A DNA stretch of 64,000 nucleotides from the NCBI RefSeq assembly GCF_003086295.3, contig NC_092039.1, positions 67,661,649-67,725,648 on the forward strand. Reading direction: 5' to 3'. This document shows, piece after piece, positions 1 to 9,778 of the stretch. A program made the position numbers and the translations under genes. This DNA is from Arachis hypogaea (lineage: Eukaryota > Streptophyta > Magnoliopsida > Fabales > Fabaceae). The notes beneath the pieces were generated by a model that was given only the letters and a program-made list of their open reading frames with translations, was not told the DNA's origin and made no database searches. How positions within the stretch are numbered: position 1 is the stretch's first letter; each line of letters starts with the position of its first letter.

Positions 1-1842
1 AATTTGCTGGTGGTAGACAATCCTTTTATCTTTGATGATGAATGCAAACATGCTTTTGAAACTCTAAAGGCTAAGCTCACCACAGCACCAATCATCACAC
101 CCCCAAGTTGGGGACTACCTTTTGAACTCATGTGTGATGCAAGCAACCTTGCAATCGGTGCTGTGTTGGGGCAGAGGAAGGAAAAGAAGCTTCATGTTAT
201 CTACTATGCAAGTAAGGTATTGAATGAAGCTCAAAGAAACTACACCACAACAGAGAAAGAGTTACTAGCTGTAGTATATGCTTTTGATAAGTTTAGACAA
301 TATTTGATTGGATCTAAAGTCTTAGTGTATACTGACCATGCTGCTATTAAGTATCTTATGTCAAAACAGGATGCCAAACCAAGGCTAATCAGATGGGTGC
401 TACTCCTACAAGAGTTTGACATTGAGATAAAAGATAGAAAGGGCAATGAAAATCAAGTTGCTGACCACTTATCAAGGCTCCCACAAGACACATGCCAAGA
501 CAACCTTCCATCAATAAATGAAGAATTTCCAGATGAGCACCTCTTGCAAATTCAACATGTCCCTTGGTTTGCAGACATGGCCAACTATAAGGCGGGAAGA
601 ATCATTCCACAAGAGTACACAAAACAATAAGTTAAGAAGCTGTTGCATGAGGCTAGGTTCTTCTTCTGGGATGAACCATTCTTGTTCAAAAGATGCCCAG
701 ATGGAATGATAAGAAGATGTGTGTCAGAGGATGAGATGAAGAACATACTATGGCATTGTCACAACTCTAGTTATGGTGGTCATTTTGGAGCTGAAAGAAC
801 GGCTGCAAAGGTCCTTCAAAGTGGTTTCTATTGGCCCTCAATCTTCAAGGATGCTAGAGAGTTCGTGAGCCATTGCAATGAATGTCAAAGAACAGGGGGT
901 TTGTCAAAGAAAAATGAGATGCCTCAGAAGTTCATTTTGGAAGTGGAACTCTTTGATCTGTGGGGAATAGATTTCATGGGACCTTTTCCTCCATCTTACA
1001 CATTCAAATACATCTTGGTAGCAGTAGAGTATGTCTCCAAATGGGTAGAAGCAATAGCCACCACCACATGTGATACCAACGTGGTCTTGCAATTCCTCAA
1101 GAAGAACATCTTCACTAGATTTGGAGTGCCCAAAGGACTTATAAGTGATGGGGGAAGCCACTTTTGCAACAAGCAACTAAATTCTTTACTCCACAAATAT
1201 GGTGTTACTCACAAAGTGGCCACACCATATCACCCACAAACCAATGGGCAAGCTGAACTTGCCAACAGAGAGCTAAAAAGAATCTTGGAGAAACCTGTGG
1301 GAACAACAAGAAAGGATTGGGTCAGGAAGCTGGATGATGCACTTTGGGCATATAGGACAGCCTTCAAGACACCCATAGGAAAATCTCCATTTCAGCTGGT
1401 GTATGGAAAGGCATGCCACCTCCCTGTGGAGCTTGAACATAAGGCCTTTTGGGCCACCAAACTTCTGAATTTAGATGCTCAAGCAGTAGGAGAGAAGAGG
1501 TTGCTACAACTCAATGAACTTGAGGAGTTCAGATTGGAGGCATATGAAAATGCCAAAATATACAAAGAGAGAGCAAAGAGATGGCATGATAAGAGGATCT
1601 CTCAAAGAACATTCGAACCGGGCCAAAAGGTGTTGCTATTCAACTCAAGATTGAAGATTTTCCCTGGGAAGTTGAGGTCTAGATGGACTGGGCCATACAC
1701 CATCACCAAAGTATCACCTCATGGCTATGTCGAATTACTTGATGAAGCCTCAAAGCAAACCTTCACAGCTAATGGACATAGGGTGAAGCACTATTTTGGT
1801 GGCCCCTGGAGCAAGGAAGAGAGTGTGCAACTCTTAACATGA
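1..1842 (+). pseudogene. pol: pol 3' part: RT tail, RNase H and integrase (element E)
   Basis: One reading frame runs from the window edge to the TGA at 1840-1842, broken only by TAA at 628-630. The first part holds RNase H, with acidic residues in [20 protein letters not shown] and VADHLSR. The second part is integrase. Its HHCC zinc finger lies at about 745-900 ([11 protein letters not shown] then CNECQ). The DDE core is D in GIDFMGP near 970, D in ISDGG near 1148 and E in QAELANRE near 1255. A GPY/F-type C-terminal module (RSRWTGPY) is near 1680, and no chromodomain is visible. These enzymes degrade the RNA of the RNA:DNA hybrid and insert the cDNA into the host chromosome. All catalytic residues are present, so the single stop is the only clear lesion. 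Homologous frames occur at 21976-23691 (minus) and 62127-63722 (+). Confidence 0.93.
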
Positions 1843-1887
1843 GCAAAGAAGCTGCAGTGTCAAGCTAAGGACAATAAACAAGCGCTT

Positions 1888-1905
1888 CATGGGAGGCAAC
1901 CCATG
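1888..1905 (+). promoter_or_regulatory. Post-integrase stem-loop, CATGGG stem (element E)
   Basis: CATGGG, a six-base loop AGGCAA and CCCATG form a perfect 6-bp stem 45 nt after the integrase stop, preceded by AGCGCTT. The same structure with other outer base pairs occurs at the equivalent place in F, I, D, B, C and A. The function is unknown. Confidence 0.7.
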
Positions 1906-2890
1906 CACAGGGAGTCTTTTATTTTCATACTTTAGTAGTCAATAATGATTAAGTAGACTAGTACATGGTGTATGCAAGGCACTAAGTTTGGTGTGGCCAA
2001 TCTTGAAGTAATGGCAAAAGTGTGTTCTACAACACTTAGCCACAAACTAAGTTTGGTGTCCATATATACACGAGAATGCTAGACTATGAAAGTATAGTCA
2101 TCTATTTTAGTTAAAAAAAAAAACGTGAAATAGCATATAATGTAGGTAAAATACTAAGTTTGATGTGGCTATCTTTGGAATTAATTCCATAGAACACTTA
2201 GTCACAAACTAAGTTTGGTGTCTTTACTTACATTACTAATGCTAGAAAAATAGATTAGGGAATCAAATCATAAATTTTAATTTTAGTTTAGTCAATTTTG
2301 CATAGGAATATCATCATAAGTTGTTAGCTAGTAATGTCACTTTAAGAATCTCAAGCTTTTGGAATTTTGTTGCAGGAAAGAAAGAAAGAAGTGATGGGGA
2401 ATCTTGGAAGCATATAATGAAAGAAAGAAAGAAGTGATGGGGAATCTTGGAGAGTGAGGTCACGGATACACAAGGAAGGGAAGTCACATGAGTTTTGAAC
2501 TTTGTGCATGGGGAAAAACAACTCAACATGCATTGGGCACAAGGAAGCATGCTCCCCATGCCATGACCGAGCCTTAAATGTCACTAGAACCATGCATCCC
2601 CACCAAATTTCACTTTAAATACTTCAACCATATTCATCAAACCTCACTCTTCCTCACTCATTCTCCTACCCCAATAACCTCATTTCATCACCCGAAGTCA
2701 CACTACACCCCCAATTCATTCCATGTTTTCTATATTCTTGCCTTAGGCCTAATCTTTACCCAACAAAACTCATGAAGCATTACATCCCCTCACATAACCG
2801 AAACACTCCACCTCCCCTCACCATCATTTTCTAGCTTGCCTAAGTCACGTTGTTGTCATATATCTCCCCCATTCACAACCATTTTCCTTG
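1906..2890 (+). other. Non-coding spacer with repeated AAGTTTGGTGT motifs (element E)
   Basis: I see no credible coding region. A diverged tandem duplication of about 165 bp (near 1980-2100 and 2147-2255) carries ACTAAGTTTGGTGT-like copies. In each unit CACTTAG, a short loop and CTAAGTTTG can fold. A shorter duplication at about 2377-2450 repeats a GAAAGAAAGAAAGAAGTG-containing block. The AAGTTTGGTGT core is the same sequence that abuts the 3' LTR at 5715. Confidence 0.6.
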
Positions 2891-2926
2891 TGCTTGAGGA
2901 CAAGCATTCATCTAAGTTTGGTGTGG
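2891..2926 (+). promoter_or_regulatory. AGGA-loop hairpin plus internal PPT-like tract, upstream of ORF2 (element E)
   Basis: TGCTTG, loop AGGA and CAAGCA form a perfect 6-bp stem at 2891-2906. It is followed by TAAGTTTGGTGTGG at 2913-2926. The same module is repeated at 5691-5724 directly before the 3' LTR. This copy lies about 30 nt before the ORF2 start at 2955. It could act as a second plus-strand primer site or as an RNA signal; that is inference. Confidence 0.6.
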
Positions 2927-2954
2927 AAGATTCAACCCTTGCAAGTGAATTTCA

Positions 2955-4615
2955 ATGGCCTCATCATCAAGGGATAGGAGAGAAGATGAATTTGATCAAA
3001 GAAGATTCAAATCCAAACACAACGAGCGTATCTTCAGCTGGATGTCAAGCAAAGATGTTGTTCCAGAGTTACCATTCAAGCTAAGAAAAGATGAATACCC
3101 TGAAATACAAAAAATAATCAGAAAAAGGGGATGGGAGCTTCTCTGTGACCAACCTCAAGAAGTGAGCATGCTTCTCATCCATGAGTTCTACACTAATGTG
3201 ATAAGAGAATATGATGATGAAGAACCATACATGAGTTATGTAAGAGGTGTGACTGTTGATTTTAGCCCGGACACCATCAACAGGGTGCTAAAGGTCAAGG
3301 CAAAACAGTTCAAACGAGCTAGCTATGAAGAAAGGGTTGAAAATGACCCAAGATATATGGATGTGGTAAGTGACTTATGCAGAGTAGGCACGGATTGGGT
3401 GTTGGATTCACATGGACAACCACTCAAACTTCGGAGAGGTGATCTCATACCTCAAGCAAAAGGAGGCATGACATAGTGAGGAGATCATTGATGTCTACCT
3501 CAAATAATTCTGAGGTAATGGTGAATAGGGCAATAATGATCCATTGTATAATGAAAGGAGGGGAAATCAATGTTGGAGACATTATAGCCAAGAACATCAT
3601 TGACATAGCTCAAAAAGTCAAACAGGACAGCTGGCTAGGATATCCTAGTACTATTCTGCGCCTATGTGAAGAAGCTGGAGTGCCTCTGGAAGAATTTGGA
3701 GAAACTGATGTGGTCTCTGTTGGAAAACCTCTTACTCGAGAAAGGTTGGAATTCATCACCACAACCCAATTGGAAAGGCAACCTTTAGCAAGAAGGAAGA
3801 AAAGGAAAGAAGCAAGACAAGAGGAGGAGCCTCAAGAAATGGAAGAACCTCATACCTTGAACATGAACCAACTCCAAGCCGCCTTGGAAGGAATTTCTGG
3901 GCAATATTCACAAATTCAAAGAAGCCAAGAGGAACAAGCTCAACAACAAAGGGACCTTTGGCAATTGATGGATCAACAAAGAGGGATTCAAGTTCAATGG
4001 ATGAACCAACAAAATGAATACCAAACACACATGATGGAATTACAACAAGAACAATATGCCAAGATGCAGGAAGCCATCAACAATTCAACTGTGGAACATG
4101 AAAAAGCCATGGAGAAAGTAATACAAGAACAAGCTCAACTAAGGAAAGAGCAAGCTCAGCAAAGAGAGCTTCTCCATAGGTTGGATGCTAGACATGATAC
4201 ATTTCACAAAGAGTTCAATGAAAGCAGAATGTTCAGGGAAGCCAGGCATAAGGACAGACTTGACTATGATATATGCACCCAAGAAAAGCTCAGTTACCTC
4301 TGTTCCACACCCCCATTACTCAACCCACAAATTAAAACCTTTAATGAAGCTCGCAAGATATTTGAAGAGCAGGAACTTGCAAGGGTGAGATTTAATCAAC
4401 AGAGGCTAAATGAGACAATGATAAGCTCAGGAGTGTGGCAAAGAGAAGAGGGGGATGCAACAACAAAACAACAAGGAGAACTAAGAAGGAAAAAGAAAGA
4501 AGATCCAAAGGGAGACTCAACAACAAAACAACAAGGAGAGCTGAGAAAGAAAAAGAAAGAAGATCCAAAAGGGAAAGGAAAGCAAGGAGAATCAAGCAAG
4601 GGAAAAGGGACATGA
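2955..4615 (+). pseudogene. ORF2 downstream of pol, plant-specific transposon protein (element E)
   Basis: The start is ATG at 2955, shortly after the internal PPT-like module. The N-terminal half (to about 3470) holds a domain I recall as the 'putative plant transposon protein' family (PF20167, number from memory): KDEYPEIQKI, EFYTNVIREY, VRGVTVDFSPDTIN. At 3474-3476 this frame ends in TAG, and the sequence resumes in another frame at 3476. Comparison with the homologue at 20039-20893 shows that one base was lost near 3465. The second half (3476-4615) continues the domain (NNSEVMVNRAIMIHCIMKGG). It then becomes a glutamine-rich coiled coil and ends in a lysine-rich tail made of two copies of TTKQQGELR-KKKEDPKG. 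It holds the env position of Athila-type elements, but I see no signal peptide or membrane segment. The function is unknown. Confidence 0.75.
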
Positions 4616-5690
4616 AGACTAAAGGTGGTGAAGTTCCTTTGTTTTTCTTTATGTTTTATTAAATAAAGAAGATGTATGTCTGAAATATGGTATACCTTCT
4701 AAAATGCATTTTTTTTCTTTTTGAAGCATTTTCTTTTATGTTGCCCATTCCATGCATCACCACTCACAGGTTTGGAATGATTGCTTGTCTTAAGTACTTT
4801 TACTTGTCAATGGAATAAAAGATGTAGTTTGAACAAGAACAGAGAGAATTCTAGCTTAAAAAGAATCATGTTGTCCCATAAGAAAGGTGCTAGTATATAT
4901 ACAATTATTGTGAAAGAATCAATGTTCAAGAAATTCAAAAGAATGCTTGCTTATACAAGACTAGTTCGGTTAAGGATCACAAAGACTTTATCAGTAAAAG
5001 CACAAATAACCTTGACAATAAAGAAAATAGAGTACAAAGAATGAAAGGCTAGGCATCAATGACAAAATTTGGATATGTGTCTGTGGTGATTGATGTTAAG
5101 GGACATACTTGGGCTAGTAAATCCGAGGGGTGCTTCATCACCCGATAACTTGAGTTAACTAACTCGGGATTATCGATTGAAAACCCACAATCAAGAGTAG
5201 CTCTATAACAGAATATTTAGCAACCCAAAGAGGTGCTGGACACCACTATCCAAACAAAATTTCAATGTTACATGCCTGTGACTGAATGTGTTAAGGAGAG
5301 AGGCTTGAGTTAGTAAATCTTTAAGAGTGTCTCAACACTTAACAACTTGAACCAACTGGTTTGGGATTGTTGATTGAAAGCTCATGCTAAAGAGCTGCCT
5401 TAAGACAAGATTTCGAGCTCATTTAAAAAAAAAGGGGAATATAAAAAAGAAGAGAAGCATCAAGGAAAGAATGGTTCAAGGGTCAAGTGCTAAGGTATAG
5501 AAGAAGTCTAGTGAAGTTAACCAATTTAGTATGGAAGCAAGCATTTTAATTGAAAAAGTTGAATAGTTGTGTTCAATTACAATAAATTAATGACCACACA
5601 AGTGAGGATGACATGCTCAATGAAAAATTACTCTCTGGAAGAACATTCAAGTCTTACATCTTAGATTCTTGTGACAAAGTTTCTATATTT
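4616..5690 (+). other. 3' non-coding tail of element E with a diverged duplication
   Basis: No convincing coding region is present; an 87-codon open frame at 4781-5044 matches nothing else in the window. Two related blocks occur at about 5110-5210 and 5305-5407. Each holds TAGTAAATC, then a TTGA-containing stretch with AAC repeats, GGGATT(A/G)T(C/T)GATTGAAA and an AAGAG(T/C)(A/T)GC end. They look like an old tandem duplication in the 3' untranslated region. Confidence 0.5.
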
Positions 5691-5726
5691 TGCTTGAGGA
5701 CAAGCAACACTTTAAGTTTGGTGTTG
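5691..5726 (+). promoter_or_regulatory. AGGA-loop hairpin and polypurine tract before the 3' LTR (element E)
   Basis: TGCTTG-AGGA-CAAGCA lies at 5691-5706, followed by TTTAAGTTTGGTGTTG, after which the LTR begins with TG at 5727. The same junction (AAGTTTGGTGTTG then TGATG) is seen on the minus strand at 18698 of element I, which fixes the boundary. This is the expected plus-strand primer position. Confidence 0.75.
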
Positions 5727-7080
5727 TGATGCAATTGCATATTTGTTATATTAGCTAGTTAGTTTAGTTGGTTTTAGCTTAATTTCACTCATTTTCTCTA
5801 AATAAACAAGTCCTTTTATGAGTTTTATCTTCATGCATGAGAACACCAAGGAACATGTTGATGCTAGCCAAATTCATGCAAATGATTTAAAGAATACATA
5901 CATGAATGAGTATGAATGAATCTCATGAAATTTATTGCATGAATTGGTAAGACTTTGAAGCTATTTCCTTTGTTGATGATAGGTGATGAAACAAGGAAGC
6001 ATGGAAGCAAGAATGATGCAAGCTGGGCAAGAAGAAAAAAAAAAGTTGTTGGCGTTGCCAACTTGGGAAAAGGGGGCGTTATTGAAGGCAACGCCAGGCA
6101 GCCTTGCAAGAAGTTGGCGTTGCCAACTTGGGAAAAGGGGGCGTTGTTGAAGGCAACGCCAGGCAGCCCTGGAGAAGCACAAGTTGGCGTTGCCAACTTG
6201 GAGAATGGAGGGCGTTGTTGAAGGCAACGCCAGGCAGCCCTGGAGAAGCAAAGTTGGCGTTGCCAACTTGAAGAATAGGCTGTGTTGTTGAAGGTAACGC
6301 CAGGCAGCCTTGGAAGAGAAGTTGGCGTTGCCAACTTGGAGAAAGGAGTGAGTTACTATGGACAACGCACACAAGCAAGGAACTTGGGCCATGAAGGAGC
6401 TTCGAGGGCGTTGCCAACGCCAGGAACCATAGGCGTGTCCCTAGGCAACGCCACACAAACAAGGAACTTTGCCCAGCCAGGAAGCTCGAGCACGTTGCCA
6501 ACGTGCTACTTCACTGGCGTTATTCAAGGCAACGCCAAGCAACAAGAATGAAGCCTTGAAGAGGAGCTCGAGGGCGTTGCCAACGCCAAGAACCATAGGC
6601 GTTATTCAAGGCAACGCCAAGCAACTTTGGCACCATAGGAAACAACCTCGAGCACGTTGCCAACGCCACTATCATTGGCAACGCCAGAAATGGTTGCTTG
6701 GCTAGGCACCAAGTCTTGGGTGCCAGCCAAGTTGCCAACGCCAGAATGTGCTGCCAGCCAAGTTGCCAACGCCAGAATGTGCTGCCAGCCAAGTTGCCAA
6801 CGCCAGAATGTGCTGCCAGCCAAGTCTTGGTGCCAATCAAGTTGCCAACGCCAAGTCTTGGTGCCAACCACGTTGCCAACGCCAGGAAGCCTTGCCAACC
6901 ACGTTGCCAACGCCAGGAAGCCTCGCCAACCACGTTGCCAACGCCAGGAAGCTTTGCCAGCCACGTTGCCAACGTGGGAAGCAATGTTTAGAGCCTTGAA
7001 GAAGCATCGAGCATGTTGCCAACTCAAGAAAACATTGGCGTGTTTAGCAACAACCCCAGGAAGCTTTGGATGGTAAAGAA
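5727..7080 (+). repeat. 3' LTR of element E (right end uncertain)
   Basis: It starts TGATGCAATTGCATATTTG directly after the polypurine tract. The first 300 bases are AT-rich. From 6046 to about 6990 it consists of GC-rich tandem repeats. No CA-end, PBS or target duplication could be identified before foreign integrase sequence begins near 7085, so the LTR is probably truncated. Confidence 0.65.
6046..6990 (+). repeat. Compound satellite of GGCGTTGCC/GGCAACGCC palindromes in the LTR of E
   Basis: There are three periods. About five units of roughly 70 bp (6046-6390) each have GTTGGCGTTGCCAACTTGG and then GGCAACGCCAGGCAGCC. About three units of roughly 80 bp (6404-6650) start CTCGAG(G/C)(G/A)CGTTGCCAACG. 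About eight units near 31 bp (6720-6990) are built around AAGTTGCCAACGCCAG. The half-sites GGCGTTGCC and GGCAACGCC are inverted copies. Open frames on both strands across this block are only translations of the repeat. Confidence 0.9.
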
Positions 7081-7084
7081 AGAA

Positions 7085-7797
7085 GGCAGCACATTGCTAA
7101 TAGGAAGATAGAAGCACTACTCAAGTGATATGGGATACTACACAAGGTTACAACCGCTTACCACCCCCAAACCAATTGGCAAGCGGAGGTGTCCAACCGG
7201 GAGATCAAGCGGATTTTGGAGAAAGTGGTGAGTCCACAAAGGAAAGACTGGAGCTCTCGGTTGGGAGATGCATTGTGGGCATATAGGATGGTCTATAAGA
7301 CTCCGTTAGGGATGAGTCCCTTTCGGATTGTCTATGGGAAGGCATCCCACCTCCCGGTGGAAATTGAACATAAGGCCTATTGGGCAGTTAAGCAGTGCAA
7401 TATGGATTTCACCAAGGCGGGTATAGCCAGGAAATTGCAACTAGAGGAACTTGAATGTCTTAGGATGGAGGCATATGAGAATGCACGGATCTACAAAGAG
7501 AAGACTAAGGCATTCCATGATCACCATATCCGCAAGAAAGATTTTCAAGAAGGTGACGAAGTTCTTCTTTACAACTCAAGACTCAGATTCATGCCCGGAA
7601 AGCTCCGTTCAAGGTGGGATGGTCCCTTTAGAGTGAAGGAGGTAAAGCCCTATGGTGTAGTCGAATTATTCCACCCTCAAAGTGGTGTAACATTCAAAGT
7701 GAATGGCCATAGAGTAAAGAAGTTTCATGGCTACAAGTCACCAAGGGAAGTTGAGGTGTTCCTACTTGAGGATGCACCGAAAGAAGAGGAAGCTTAA
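7085..7797 (+). pseudogene. pol: Integrase C-terminal fragment (element F)
   Basis: Homology begins near 7085, at what should be the GGSHFCN segment, already scrambled by small indels. From 7111 the frame reads through TGA at 7126-7128 and then continues open to 7797. It keeps the third catalytic acid in QAEVSNRE, but the conserved YHPQTNGQ has W in place of G. The C-terminal GPY/F-like region (RSRWDGPF near 7610) is intact. The zinc finger and the first two catalytic aspartates are missing. Codon choice and wording differ from E, I and A, so this is another family. The following hairpin and spacer match elements B, C and D, which have no integrase. Confidence 0.85.
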
Positions 7798-7839
7798 GCT
7801 CATTACTGTCCAACTTTAAGACGTTAAAGAAAAGTGCTA

Positions 7840-7857
7840 GGTGGGAGACACCCCACC
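7840..7857 (+). promoter_or_regulatory. Post-integrase stem-loop, GGTGGG stem (element F)
   Basis: GGTGGG, loop AGACAC and CCCACC lie 43 nt after the integrase stop, preceded by AAGTGCTA and followed by ATGGTATGATC. B, C and D carry the same stem with loop AGACAA. Confidence 0.7.
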
Positions 7858-8160
7858 ATGGTATGATCTTCCTTGTACATAATTTCTTGCAAATAGTTTT
7901 AGAACCCTTGTTGGATTTTGTGATTGCTTGATATTGTTGAGTTTGTTTAGGTATGCTAGATTTTGTTGATTTTGTTGAATTGTTGTGATATTCATGAGGA
8001 TTTCCTTGATCTTGGTTTGGTTGAATTGATAATATTGAAGAAAATACTTCATTTTGAGTATTGCATGAAATTTTGATTGGTTTGAACTATCTATCTTGAA
8101 TGACTGCCAAGATTGTATTATAATTGGCCTTCTTCATTTGTATGAAAAAAAGGGGGTTGG
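7858..8160 (+). other. AT-rich non-coding spacer of element F
   Basis: This is low-complexity T/G-rich sequence between the hairpin and the palindrome array. I see no gene or recognisable site. Confidence 0.5.
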
Positions 8161-8740
8161 CCCATGCGCAAGCGTCGATGTGTCTCCAAAACTCCTGGTA
8201 CAAAAAACCCGAGAGTTACATTGGAATTATGCGAGAATGATGCTGGGAGCACAGTCCTCCCCACGCGTAAGCGTCGGTGCCGCGCACGCGTCATTTGTTC
8301 ATTCTGCACACCCATGCGTAAGCGTGGGCGACGCGCACGCGTCATGTGATCAAGTTGTAACTCCTGGTATAAAATCCAGAGAGTTGTGCCGGAGTAATGC
8401 TGCCCTTGTGCGTGAAGCACAAACTCACTTCACGGGCGCGCGTCATATGCCACATATGCGTCACTGGATCATTGGCACACCCACGCATAAGCGTGGGCAA
8501 CGCCTACGCATCGATTGCGGATTTTGCAACTCCTGGTACAAAAATCCAGAGAGTTGCGCGAACCTTGCACTGCTTCTGTGCACAGCACACAGTTACCCCC
8601 ACGTGCGCGCGTCACCTGATGCGTACGCATCCTCTTCCATCTCTGCTAACCACGCGTGGGTGTGGTCTACGCTTGTGCGTCACTACCCTATTTCCATTTT
8701 CCACGCGTATGCATGGATGAGGCGTACGCGTCGCATCACC
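8160..8740 (+). repeat. CACGCGT-type palindrome array with a ~168-bp triplicated unit (element F)
   Basis: Copies of CACGCGTAAGCGT-like and GCGCACGCGTCA-like sequence recur throughout. Three copies of an imperfect hairpin (AACTCCTGG, about nine A/T-rich bases, CCAGAGAGTT) start near 8189, 8357 and 8527, giving a spacing of about 168 bp. The same mixture of CACGCGTCCGCGTCA and CAGAGAGTYACGCGA occurs at the equivalent place in B, C and, inverted, D. Confidence 0.8.
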
Positions 8741-9778
8741 GACGCATCTCTTCTCTCTTTATTTCCTTTTTTCTTTCCCTTCTTCCTCTCTTCCTCTCCC
8801 CTCTTATCACCTCTTCTCCACCCACAACCACCAGCAACTTCAACCACCAGTGACCACCACCTCCAGCGGTTCCACATTTTCTTTTCTTCTCTTCTTCTCA
8901 CCTACACTCAACTTCGCTTTCTTCTTCCTCTCAAGGTTTTATTTCTTTTCTTTTTCTTTTGCTTTTCAATCTTCCTTTCTTTTTAAATGCATGCTATTAC
9001 TTTTTTTTCTTTCTTCTTAATTACATTTTGATTTTGTTATTTACATTTCATTTTGTCTCTTCTCTTTCTTTTTGCATTTTTCCATGGGTGTTGAACTTCG
9101 TTATATTGCTTGCATTGGTTGGATATTTTGATATCACTTGGTTTATTTGTGTTTTGTGGTGTTGTTTTAATTATTGGTATTTCATTTTGGGTATTACATT
9201 TTTGAATTTTTCCAACTTGCTTATTGTTTGAATGTTGCACACCAAGTGTTTGTTGAAAAGCACTTATGATATTTTTAGTTCATTTTGACATTATGCTTTC
9301 CATTTAGTGTTCCTTTCTCATTACACTTGCTTTTTTATTGTGCATTGAGCCTATTGTACTTCATTTTTACCATTCATATGCTCATTACCCATGACTTGCT
9401 TCCTTGTACCATATTGCAAGATTTTTGATTCCACTTTCTCTAACTCCACTTTATTCCATTTGCATGCTTCATTGTCCTAGAGTTAGACTAGGTGAATCAT
9501 TTTCTTGTGCTTATTATCTTTCTTGCATGTGTTACTTTGTGTTGTTATTGATGCTTGAGCTTATTCTTCTCATGCCTTATACTTGTATGCTTCTCTCACT
9601 CTTGCATCTCATGCTAGTGATGTGCCCCATAATTATATTATTTTCTTGTTTACATGTTGCATCTGTCATGTCTTCAAGACGCTTTACTCCTTTGTGGCAT
9701 TATTTCTCATTTTCATGTTATTATTTATGTGTTGTTTCTTTGAGTTTAATGTTTTTCGCTTTTCCTTCCTTTTTCAGG
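8741..9778 (+). other. Pyrimidine-rich leader before ORF2 (element F)
   Basis: A long T/C-rich stretch ends TTTTTCAGG directly before the ORF2 ATG. The same TTTCAGGATGGCC junction is found at 50886 and 58028. Open frames in it (8959-9231, 9404-9778) are phenylalanine/leucine runs from base composition. The TTTCAG just before ATG resembles a 3' splice site, so ORF2 may be expressed from a spliced RNA; that is inference. Confidence 0.55.

Larger units (their letters stand above)
1..7080 (+). mobile_element. Element E: 3' half of a Ty3/gypsy LTR retrotransposon
   Basis: The order is RNase H, integrase, hairpin, non-coding spacer, ORF2, non-coding tail, polypurine tract and 3' LTR. This is the layout of the Athila/Tat side of Ty3/gypsy, where an extra ORF follows pol. 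The 5' LTR, gag, protease and most of RT lie upstream of the window. The right edge is set where the satellite-bearing LTR gives way to an integrase fragment of another family, at about 7075-7085; I could not place it exactly. Coding parts carry one nonsense codon and one frameshift. Confidence 0.85.

Noticed and set aside
4392..4613. Leucine/serine-rich minus-strand frames opposite the ORF2 tail
   Set aside because: Shadow of the lysine/glutamine repeat codons on the other strand.
4781..5044. 87-codon frame in the 3' tail of E
   Set aside because: No homologue in the window, A-rich composition, and it lies in an untranslated tail.
6720..6990. CRISPR-like 31-bp repeats
   Set aside because: The units are contiguous tandem repeats without unique spacers, in a plant LTR.
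6657..7076. Overlapping open frames on both strands (up to 139-154 codons)
   Set aside because: They translate the tandem palindrome satellite of E's LTR. The peptides are periodic and occur in every frame, with no conserved start.
8096..8986. 296-codon frame
   Set aside because: It crosses the palindrome array and a T/C-rich tract. The peptide reflects composition and matches nothing in B, C or D at the same place.
9404..9778. Membrane-like hydrophobic frame before ORF2
   Set aside because: F/L-rich translation of a pyrimidine tract; the equivalent stretches in B and C do not preserve it. Only the part from 9779 is homologous to ORF2.
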